DNA from: an uncultured Clostridia bacterium
GTDB taxonomy: Bacteria; Bacillota; Clostridia; TANB77; CAG-508
Reading direction: 5' to 3'
NCBI GenBank assembly: GCA_947581895.1
Contig: CANPWE010000007.1
Location: forward strand, 1 to 50,120
Length of the DNA: 50,120 nt
The position numbers were made by a program, and so were the translations under genes. This document shows, piece by piece, positions 44,310 to 50,120 of the stretch. Below the pieces are notes generated by a model, which saw only the letters and a program-made list of their open reading frames with translations, did not search any database and was not told the DNA's origin. Numbering within the stretch: the first letter of the stretch is position 1; each line of letters begins with the position of its first letter.

Positions 44310-45157
44310 TTAAATTTCAAAAACAAAGTTATCAGCTGAACATTGCTTTAAACATTCCCACATTGCTCCATCAGAAGCTTTAGGATTGGCAAGAAGAAGA
44401 TTCTCTCTAATGCTCAGAGAAAACAAAAACGGCTGCTGAGATGCAATATTGATGCATCTATGAAATGACCATTCATCTAAATCATAAAGAGAAGAGCCAT
44501 CAAGAATAATTTCACCAGAGCTAGGAGTGAGTTGTCTAGATAAAACTCTGAATAATGTGCTCTTTCCACACCCAGAGTCTCCAACTACTCCAATGAATTT
44601 CCCAGCTGGTATCTCAACTGAAAGACCGTTTATTATGTTTGTGTTTTCAATTGTTACATAGAGATCTTTGATGGAGATTGAACCAGAAGGATTAGCAAGT
44701 TTTTGCGTTCCGAAAATTTCTTCCGTCAAATCTTGATATTTGATAATTTCATTCATTCGTTTAGTACAAGTTTGATATTTTGGGATTTGTCCAAAAATCT
44801 CGAGAATAGATCCAACTAATGATTCTACACGGCCTTTGTACATAAAAAGAGCTACAAAAGGCTGAAATGCAAGATTACCATGCTGAACTAGCCATATACC
44901 AAGAGAGATGAAAGAGAAATCGTAGATTGCCAAAATCGAACGGGAGAATAATCTCCCAGTATTATCTAACAATTCCGCTTCTTCCTGTAATTGTACTTCA
45001 TTAAATGAAGTTGACAAAAAGTGAGGCTTTAAGCCAGATGTTAATCCCTGAGCTTTAACGTCGTTGAATCCTTCAACTATTTCATAAAGGAGTTGTTCAC
45101 TGCTATCAGAGGCATTAGTTGCTGCTTCTCTTTTCTTCCTTGTAAGTTTAACTCTGA
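44310..45157 (-). pseudogene. Fragment of an ABC exporter (fused membrane and ATPase domains)
   Basis: On the minus strand about 280 residues of an ABC exporter remain. They hold the last part of the membrane domain (YEIVEGFNDVKAQGL ... GIWLVQHGNLAFQPFVALFMYKGRVESLV) and the ATPase start with Walker A GDSGCGKST and Q-loop IASQQPFLFSLSIRENLL. It stops at FVFEI just before the signature motif, and the front is replaced by sequence antisense to an integrase fragment. Both ends are truncated, so it is dead. Composition is G+C-richer than its surroundings. It resembles peptide or bacteriocin exporters. Confidence 0.8.
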
Positions 45158-45273
45158 AAAAAGGTAAGGAGAATAAGGATAAAATAATATATTTAAATGA
45201 ATCAGCTAAAGAAGCGGTACAAGGATATTTAAAAATAAGACCAGATATACCTAAAACCAACCCATCATACTAA
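45158..45273 (+). pseudogene. Tyrosine recombinase (XerC/phage integrase) fragment
   Basis: On the plus strand, frame-consistent codons read GKENKDKIIYLNESAKEAV then QGYLKIRPDIPKTN, stop. This is the family block GKGNKERxIPLNxxxxxAlxxYLxxRP that precedes the catalytic His-x-x-Arg. Only this 38-residue block remains. It records a past site-specific recombination element in the region. Confidence 0.7.
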
Positions 45274-45797
45274 AAGTTCAAAAAAATTCAGTAAACGTAC
45301 TTTACAAAAAGACAAATGAATATACTGAATTAAATATTAAGGATATAAACGGTAATGTGATTACTTTTGACTATACTTTAGCTATGATATGTGCTGACAA
45401 AGATATAACAGTGGAAATAAATGATGGCAAAGGAGAATTTAAAACAAATGAATCTCAAGGAACAATAAAGTTATCTGATAATAAGGTAGAATTAAAGGTT
45501 AAAAATATAAACTATAACGATACAGATTTTGAAACAGTGTTTAGTTATAAATCTTCAGATAAGAGAAAAACAAATATTGCAAATTCAAATAATAAACAAT
45601 CAGAAATGACAAGAGAGGAGGCACTAGAATTAGGAGAAAAAATGTACAAAGAGGTAGAAGGTTATTATGAAAAGATGAGTAAAATTCTTACTGACCTCGA
45701 ATCTGAATTTGAAGGAACGGGTGTAAGCATGGCAAAGATAGAAGATAATACATTTATGGAAAATGTGAAAAAATTATTATTAAAGGAGAAATATTAA
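45255..45797 (+). pseudogene. N-terminally truncated paralogue of the membrane protein at 16179
   Basis: The frame is open from 45255 and codes LYKKTNEYTELNIKDINGNVITFDYTLAMIC and on, matching the soluble domain of the 16179 product, but the membrane anchor is gone and replaced by unrelated sequence. A GTG at 45357 is a possible internal start without a clear RBS. After the shared domain comes a unique helical region (MTREEALELGEKMYKEVEGYYEKMSKILTDLESEF). Its stop overlaps the ATG of the HIT gene (TAATG). Confidence 0.65.
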
Positions 45798-46294
45798 TGG
45801 AAGAAGACAAAATAATGAAGGATAAGATGATCTATCAAACTGAAAATTTTATAGTATGTGTACCATATAAAGTACACATTTCAAGAGAAGATGGAGGTCA
45901 TATATTGATAAGAGCTAAAGAAAAATATTTTGCAAGTAGATTAGAACTAAGTCCTGCAGAAGCTATTGAGGTAATGCGTTTATCAATGTTAATAAGCGAG
46001 GCAATGATAGAAGGTATGAAAAATAGAGGAATTAATATTGGAAGGATAAACTATCAAGATAATGGAAACTGGGCATATCTAAGAGGAACTAAGCCAGTGT
46101 TCCATATACATTTATATGGAAGAACAAAAGAATCAAAAGTTCAAATTTGGGGAGAAGCATTGAAATTTCCAAATCCTGATGAGCCTTTTTATGATAATTT
46201 TACACCTTTTAATGACAAAGATATTGAAGAAATAAAGAAACAAATAACTTTATTAGAAAATACAGAAAAATACAAACTAGAAAATTGGAAATAG
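45797..46294 (+). CDS. HIT-like nucleotide-binding protein
   Basis: A 165-residue protein with the HIT-type motif VFHIHLYGR (His103, His105), a strand GHILIRAKEKYFASRLELSP and helix EAIEVMRLSMLISEAMI. The usual third His of HxHxH is replaced (HIHLYG), so hydrolase or transferase activity is uncertain. AAAGGAG precedes the ATG. It is followed closely by an acetyltransferase gene and probably shares its mRNA. Confidence 0.75.
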   Translation: MEEDKIMKDKMIYQTENFIVCVPYKVHISREDGGHILIRAKEKYFASRLELSPAEAIEVMRLSMLISEAMIEGMKNRGINIGRINYQDNGNWAYLRGTKPVFHIHLYGRTKESKVQIWGEALKFPNPDEPFYDNFTPFNDKDIEEIKKQITLLENTEKYKLENWK

Positions 46295-46308
46295 AACGGA
46301 GAGATAGA

Positions 46309-46812
46309 ATGGAATTTAGGAATTTTAAGAAACAAGATGCAAACGAAATATTAAAATGGACTAAAAATGAAAGAGAATTTAGATTATGGAGTGCTGATAG
46401 ATGGAAAAACTACCCTATTACACCAGAGGATATATACAATACATATAAAGAATATATGGAAACATCTACTTTTTGTCCTATGTCTTTAGTCGAAGATGGA
46501 AAAATTGTTGGTCATATCGTAGTAAGAATTCCAGGAGAAGATAAAAACAAAATTAGATTGGGATTTGTTATTGTTGATAATAGTATTAGAGGCAAAGGGT
46601 ATGGAAAAAAACTAATGATGGAAGCTATTAAATATGCAAAAGAAAAGTTAAATGCTAAAGAAATTACTTTGGGTGTTATTACTTTTAACACAAGAGCAGT
46701 AAAATGTTACGAATCTGTTGGATTTAAAACAACACAGATTAATAAAGATTTTTTACAATTTCAAGATGAACATTGGGATTGTGCTGAAATGTCATTAATA
46801 ATTGAAGAATAG
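46309..46812 (+). CDS. GNAT family N-acetyltransferase
   Basis: A 167-residue acetyltransferase. The acetyl-CoA loop motif is RGKGYGKKLMMEAIKYA near 103-119 after LGFVIVDNSI. The C-terminal strand-helix is TLGVITFNTRAVKCYESVGF. The N-terminal FRNFKKQDANEILKWTKNEREFRLW fits the RimJ/RimL-like subgroup, but the substrate is unknown. GGAGAGAT before 46309 sets the start; an earlier in-frame ATG at 46285 overlaps the HIT gene. Confidence 0.88.
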   Translation: MEFRNFKKQDANEILKWTKNEREFRLWSADRWKNYPITPEDIYNTYKEYMETSTFCPMSLVEDGKIVGHIVVRIPGEDKNKIRLGFVIVDNSIRGKGYGKKLMMEAIKYAKEKLNAKEITLGVITFNTRAVKCYESVGFKTTQINKDFLQFQDEHWDCAEMSLIIEE

Positions 46813-46968
46813 GAGAGAAAAATAGCAATTTTTAATATAATAATTAAATTTTTATAAATTAAAAATTTAAAATAAAATTTATAAAATAATTTTTAAAAAG
46901 TAAAAAAGTTTAGAATAGAATTTAAGGAAAAATATACAGAAAATATTTATAAAGAAATTATATCATTC

Positions 46969-46997
46969 TTGACGAATTTTTTTTATACATTTATAAT
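46969..46997 (+). promoter_or_regulatory. Promoter of the fic gene
   Basis: TTGACG 46969-46974, 17-base spacer, TATAAT 46992-46997. The gap 46813-46968 is AT-rich without features. Confidence 0.75.
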
Positions 46998-47028
46998 AAA
47001 AATAACCAAAAATAAATTGGAGGCAATT

Positions 47029-47689
47029 ATGAATAATAAATATAAATTAACATTAGAACAAAATATATTTTTAGCAAAAAGAAATATAGTAGATAATATT
47101 TATTGCAATGCTAGGATGGAAGGCATAAATGTTACATTTCCTCAAACTCAAACAATTTTAGATGGAGTTAATGTTCCGAATTTAAAAATAGATGATATTC
47201 AATGTATTTTAAATTTAAGAGATGCATGGAAATATCTTATAAATAATATTAGTGAAGAATTTTGTTTGAATTTTATATGTAAAATAAATGAATATGTTGC
47301 AAGAAATGAAAGTTTAGAATGGGGAACTTTGAGAAAACGGAAATGTCCAAATATCAGGAACAGATTACATACCAGAAATACCAAAAAAAGAAGTGGTAGA
47401 AAATGATATAAATCAAATTATAAATATAGAAAATCCTACAGAAAGAGCAATTGAATATATGTTATATGGAATGAGAAATCAACTTTTTTGGGATGGAAAT
47501 AAAAGGACTAGTACAATTTGTGCAAATAAAATTATGATTGAAAATGGTTGTGGAATAATAAGAGTTCCAGATAATAAATTAGAAGAATTCAATATATTAT
47601 TATCTAAATTTTATAGTTTTAATGAAAAAAATGAGATAAAACAGTTTATATATGATAATTGTATCGATGGAATTAAATTAGAAGAATAG
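47029..47689 (+). pseudogene. Fic-domain protein, frame broken once at a CGG codon
   Basis: GGAGG precedes ATG 47029. The first frame gives the Fic N-terminal helices (LEQNIFLAKRNIVDNIYCNARMEGINVTFPQTQ, INEYVARNESLEWGTLRK). The second continues GNVQISGTDYIPEIPKKE, ERAIEYMLYGMRNQLFWDGNKRTSTICANKIMI to 47689, together 219 residues. The join is AGA AAA CGG AAA at 47338-47340; dropping C gives R-K-G-N-V, matching the family's LRxGNV. In the core motif HxFxDGNxR the His position is Gln (QLFWDGNKR), so AMP transfer may be lost even if translated. Fic proteins usually AMPylate target proteins. Confidence 0.8.
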
Positions 47690-48016
47690 TAAATTAGTAA
47701 TAAAATATAATTATTATTTAATCTAGGATTCAAAAATAGTAGAAGAGAGTAGGAAAGATAGATTTGAGGCAGTAAAATAATAAAAACTATTGTATAATGT
47801 ATAAATACAAAAAGGATTCACTATTTAAAAGTGATTTCTTTTTGTTTGGCTCTAAGTGGATTTTTACTTTTTTCAACCTTTACTCAAAATATATAGAATT
47901 ATAAATTATATTATGATAAGATGTAAAAAAATGTTTTTTGGAAGATAAAGAATGAGGTTAATTCCGCTTCTAAAATCTAAAATAAGCAAGATAGTTATTT
48001 TAGAAGCGGCTCCAAG
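47690..48016 (+). other. Gap with terminator and the right copy of the 108-bp repeat
   Basis: The hairpin at 47809-47843 (AAAAAGGATTCACT with AGTGATTTCTTTTT) is a likely terminator. The 108-bp direct repeat copy lies at 47891-47998. In it the ORF at 47952 (MRLIPLLKSKISKIVIL) diverges from the left copy after 16 codons and stops at 48029. No other gene. Confidence 0.7.
47891..47998 (+). repeat. 108-bp direct repeat, right copy
   Basis: Matches 42659-42766 in the same orientation. The two copies enclose about 5.1 kb. Confidence 0.85.
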
Positions 48017-48045
48017 TTGCATTTATTAACATAATATGATATAAT
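48017..48045 (+). promoter_or_regulatory. Promoter of the two-gene unknown operon
   Basis: TTGCAT 48017-48022, 17-base spacer, TATAAT 48040-48045. Confidence 0.8.
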
Positions 48046-48074
48046 TGCAAAAATGTAAAATGGAGGAAGTTTAA

Positions 48075-48479
48075 ATGGATGATAATAATTATAAAACAGA
48101 CGGTCAACTTTATATGCTATATATAAAAAAAGAAAACCATTTAAATGATAAAATAAACTCTGACGGTAGTATTGATGTGTATCAAAAAAATATTAGAAAT
48201 AAATTTGATGAACCTGTTAAAGCAATACCAATGTCAATATCTGATAATTCTAAAAATATTGAAGCAGATGATGATTATAAAGATAAAATTAGAGAACAAC
48301 TAATTGAAATATGTAGTATGATTATTCAAATAGCTACCAAATGGGGATATCATAAATTTAAAGAAGTTGTAGTTCCCCAAATAAAAGGTACTATAAAAAA
48401 ACATAAAAATATAAAAGCTCAAGAAATTTTAAAGAAACAAAGCGCTTTAAGTACTAACCAAACAAAAAAATTAATGTGA
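48075..48479 (+). CDS. Unknown protein, first gene of a coupled pair
   Basis: A 134-residue hydrophilic protein with an acidic, strand-poor N-terminal half and a helical basic C-terminal half (IREQLIEICSMIIQIATKWGYHKFKEVVVPQIKGTIKKHKNIKAQEILKK). The helix around residues 75-95 is hydrophobic enough to contact a membrane or pack with a partner. TGGAGGAAG precedes the ATG. The next gene starts inside its stop codon (ATGTGA region, 4-base overlap), so the two products probably act together. No family recognised. Confidence 0.65.
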   Translation: MDDNNYKTDGQLYMLYIKKENHLNDKINSDGSIDVYQKNIRNKFDEPVKAIPMSISDNSKNIEADDDYKDKIREQLIEICSMIIQIATKWGYHKFKEVVVPQIKGTIKKHKNIKAQEILKKQSALSTNQTKKLM

Positions 48480-48739
48480 ATCAATCAAAAAGAAATGTTT
48501 TGTCTCTAGATGAATTTAATAAATGTTTCAATGAAATACAAAAAAATGCTATTTTATTAGCATCACAAATAAACACTCTAAAAGAATGTATAGTTTATGA
48601 GAATAATATTGATTATGAACAAATAGAAAGTTTGAGAAGAAGAATGGAACTTTTAAACAATCCTAAGGTAAAAAATCAAATTAACCTTATTCTTGAAAAT
48701 AGTGATAAAAAAAGGAATATGAAACATTGCACAAAATGA
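48476..48739 (+). CDS. Unknown helical protein, second gene of the pair
   Basis: An 87-residue, almost fully helical, charged protein (LDEFNKCFNEIQKNAILLASQINTLKE, YEQIESLRRRMELLNNPKVKNQINLILEN). It starts in the overlap ATGTGA with the upstream gene and relies on coupled translation. It could be an antitoxin-, immunity- or chaperone-like partner, but nothing in the sequence proves it. 48740-48942 after it has no features I can support. Confidence 0.6.
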   Translation: MNQSKRNVLSLDEFNKCFNEIQKNAILLASQINTLKECIVYENNIDYEQIESLRRRMELLNNPKVKNQINLILENSDKKRNMKHCTK

Positions 48740-48942
48740 AAGTAGTTGGACATTTTATAATAGAAAAATTATAAGCATAAAATTGTTAAAAATGGCTATA
48801 TTACAATTCTTATAGCAGAACATATAAAGTTACATAATGCATAGAAATTGATAAAATAATATAAATTAAAATAGTTATCGAAATGCTAATTTTTTTCGAC
48901 ATATCTTTCAAGAAGTAAATTACAAAATTCACAGAATAGTCA

Positions 48943-48971
48943 TTGTATTTGAGTAGATTTTACGATATAAT
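48943..48971 (+). promoter_or_regulatory. Promoter of the toxin-type small RNA
   Basis: TTGTAT 48943-48948, 17-base spacer, TATAAT 48966-48971; start expected near 48978. Confidence 0.8.
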
Positions 48972-48977
48972 TAAAAG

Positions 48978-49163
48978 GTCCATGTATTTGGACAATCCCT
49001 TGAAGGAAAGGGGGTGTCAGAAAAACATGAATCGGTTACTTATTGGTATGGCTTTTACTTCAGAAAATTGAAAAATTGGAAGAAGAATTAGCTAAATACC
49101 AACGCAACAATGACAAAAACTGATTTCAGTTCAGAGCAGTTCATCACCTGCTCTGTTTTTTTT
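48978..49163 (+). ncRNA. Predicted toxin mRNA of a par/Fst-like type I locus
   Basis: A transcript of about 185 bases is bounded by the promoter at 48943 and a strong terminator. The terminator stem is CAGAGCAG 49132-49139 / CTGCTCTG 49148-49155, with loop TTCATCAC and eight Ts. The leader has hairpin GTCCA/TGGAC. A second hairpin, CCCTT 48997-49001 / AAGGG 49008-49012, masks the RBS, as in the Fst mRNA. It carries DRb GTGTCAG (49014-49020) and DRa TGAATCGGTTAC (49028-49039), the second overlapping the start codon. Both recur at 49201-49221, where the opposite strand is transcribed. Confidence 0.75.
49027..49123 (+). CDS. Hydrophobic toxin-like peptide, frame restored by a +1 shift at CGG
   Basis: ATG 49027 follows AAAGGGGGTG. 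Frame zero stops after 14 codons (TGA 49069-49071). If the C of the third codon CGG (49033-49035) is skipped, translation runs to TGA 49121-49123. It gives a 31-residue peptide: M-N-G, a hydrophobic stretch YLLVWLLL, then a charged helix QKIEKLEEELAKYQ and a polar tail. One short membrane helix followed by a charged tail is what type I toxins such as Fst look like. A one-base deletion at GG 49045-49046 would also restore the frame (MNRLLIVWLLL). It is either a broken toxin or one needing frameshifting. Confidence 0.55.
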
Positions 49164-49167
49164 GCAT

Positions 49168-49232
49168 AAAAAAAGATATGTGTCATCACACACATATCAA
49201 GTGTCAGCTTGAATCGGTTACGTTTCAATGCT
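49168..49232 (-). ncRNA. Predicted antisense RNA antitoxin (RNA II-like)
   Basis: On the minus strand a transcript of about 65 bases starts near 49232 below the promoter at 49239-49267. It ends at the hairpin GATATGTGT/ACACATATC (49198-49175) with loop GTGATG and seven Ts. It contains complements of DRa (49221-49210) and DRb (49207-49201), so it can pair with the toxin mRNA over its start codon and just after the RBS. Its terminator loop GUGAUG is complementary to CAUCAC in the toxin mRNA's terminator loop. Size and layout match RNA II of the pAD1 par locus. Confidence 0.75.
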
Positions 49233-49238
49233 ATAGTT

Positions 49239-49267
49239 ATTATAACACCATTTTTATTATATGTCAA
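49239..49267 (-). promoter_or_regulatory. Promoter of the antisense RNA
   Basis: On the minus strand TTGACA (49267-49262), 17-base spacer, TATAAT (49244-49239): a perfect consensus, stronger than the toxin promoter, as expected for an antitoxin RNA. Confidence 0.85.
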
Positions 49268-49312
49268 ATAAAATTTTTTATTCACAGGTCTAAGATTGTA
49301 TGTTAGTCAATC

Positions 49313-50104
49313 ATATGTCACAACTTTTTGAAATTAATATACTTTGAGTACCATATATTGTTTAAACTGATTCTACTTGACTTTCGTATAATTTTAGCAT
49401 TTCGTTGGGGCTCAACCAATTCAGTGGTTTCATTGGGAAGTTATTATATTCTTTCATCCAATCTTTACCTCTGTTTTTTAAGTCCTCTAAACAATAAAAT
49501 ACCTTATTATAATAAAATCTTTCTTGATCTTTTCTATGACTTCTTTCTACTTTTCCATTTTGCTTTGGCGTGTGGGGTTTTATCAATTTATGTTTTATTC
49601 CAAGTTCTTTAAGTGTTTTTTCAAACATTGTTTCTGTTTTCTTTTGCTTGGAACTTTCTCATAAATTCCTAATTTCACCATTACATTATACAATCCCTGT
49701 ATTGTTCTTGTATATCCTGCACGTCTTAATTTTACCCACAATGTCACTAATCCTGTTTCTTTATTGTTTGCTTTATAATTCTTTATCATTCTTATTTCTT
49801 CGTCTGTATGCTCATTTGGATGATGATGTGGACGTCTTGATTTATCTTTTAAACTTTCTAAACTTCCATCATATCTTTTTCTCCATCTATAAATTGTTCT
49901 TTTACATTCTCCAAACTTAATTGCCGCCTTTGTTACTCCATATTTATATGAAAATTTTACAACAGACTCTTTATATTTTAATCTTTGTGTGATATTATTA
50001 CCCATAGAGAGTACCTCCTGATACGTTTTTTTTTTGGTCATTAAAACAATATCATTTTTGGTACTCTCTTTCAATATTTTATTTTCAATGTAAGTGTGAC
50101 ATAT
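49313..50104 (-). mobile_element. Internally deleted insertion sequence, about 790 bp
   Basis: The ends are inverted: ATATGTCACA at 49313-49322 and TGTGACATAT at 50095-50104, with weaker similarity further in (both have a TTGAAA-T stretch and GAGTACC). Inside is a minus-strand transposase with its middle missing. The element could still be moved in trans if a full copy exists. It lies 45 bases above the antisense RNA promoter. No clear target duplication could be read. Confidence 0.7.
49362..50005 (-). pseudogene. DDE transposase lacking its catalytic core
   Basis: ATG 50005 follows AGGAGGT. The first 130 residues are a helix-turn-helix region (VKFSYKYGVTKAAIKFGECKRTIYRWRKRYDG, SLKDKSRRPHHHPNEHT) and a linker helix (RRAGYTRTIQGLYNVMVKLGIYEK). 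The frame then changes near 49628 and gives the integrase C-terminus (FEKTLKELGIKHKLIKPHTPKQNGKVERSHRKDQERFYYNK, LNWLSPNEML). About 120 residues with the first catalytic Asps are gone; only the last Glu region (GKVERSHRKDQERF) is left. The layout fits IS481/IS3-like elements. Confidence 0.8.
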
Positions 50105-50120
50105 CTATTTTAAACCTATA

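Noticed and set aside
44310..45260. Intact ABC exporter gene starting at 45260
   Set aside because: The first 35 residues are antisense to an integrase block and the ATPase ends before its signature motif.
49328..49920. Plus-strand ORFs opposite the transposase
   Set aside because: Shadows of the minus-strand transposase fragments, Leu/Phe-rich and without RBS.

Overview
The window is about 50 kb of very AT-rich DNA. Strong AGGAGG-type ribosome binding sites, near-consensus TTGACA/TATAAT promoters, a yabP-yabQ-divIC sporulation and division cluster, CotF-like coat proteins and sortase-type surface proteins point to an anaerobic endospore-forming member of the Bacillota, probably Clostridia. 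A bile salt hydrolase suggests a gut habitat. No tRNA, rRNA or CRISPR array was seen.

Layout. 0-6.3 kb: the end of a carbohydrate-binding protein, then an ABC transporter of the antimicrobial-peptide type with an OmpR/histidine-kinase pair. 6.3-12.4 kb: REP-like repeats, two higher-G+C unknown genes, a Nudix hydrolase, a truncated ABC-F gene, a frame-broken Cu/Zn SOD and a surface protein. 12.4-17.8 kb: P-loop kinase-like protein, bile salt hydrolase, cardiolipin synthase, thioesterase, a small membrane protein and cysteine synthase. 17.9-29.4 kb: a 60-bp coding minisatellite, an LPQTG leucine-rich-repeat protein, CopA, a flavodiiron protein, an HD hydrolase, a lipoprotein, coat proteins, DUF305 and DUF421 proteins. 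29.6-39.8 kb: housekeeping genes (prfB with its programmed frameshift, lysC, yabP, yabQ, divIC, rho, folC, tag). 39.9-48.0 kb: small genes and a graveyard of gene fragments, enclosed by a 108-bp direct repeat. 48.0-50.1 kb: a two-gene unknown operon, a locus laid out like a par/Fst type I toxin-antitoxin system, and an IS remnant whose catalytic core is deleted.

Two signals stand out. First, every single-base frame break I could find (sodC, lysC, fic and the toxin ORF) lies exactly at an in-frame CGG codon. In each case skipping the C restores the frame and gives a glycine (C-GGA, C-GGA, C-GGA, C-GGT). I found no in-frame CGG in the intact AT-rich genes; the other five occur in four genes of foreign-looking composition. 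This could be +1 frameshifting or quadruplet decoding at CGG, or a systematic sequence error. Second, the locus at 48.94-49.27 kb has convergent promoters, two direct repeats that give antisense pairing at the toxin start, and two terminator hairpins with complementary loops.

The window also carries two families of dispersed repeats. One is a long palindromic element placed just after stop codons, with compensatory changes between copies. The other is a REP-like 25-mer that ends the ABC-F fragment and supplies the last codons of tag. Several higher-G+C genes sit in compact units with strong promoters and terminators, as if acquired singly. All calls come from reading the sequence; no database search was run.
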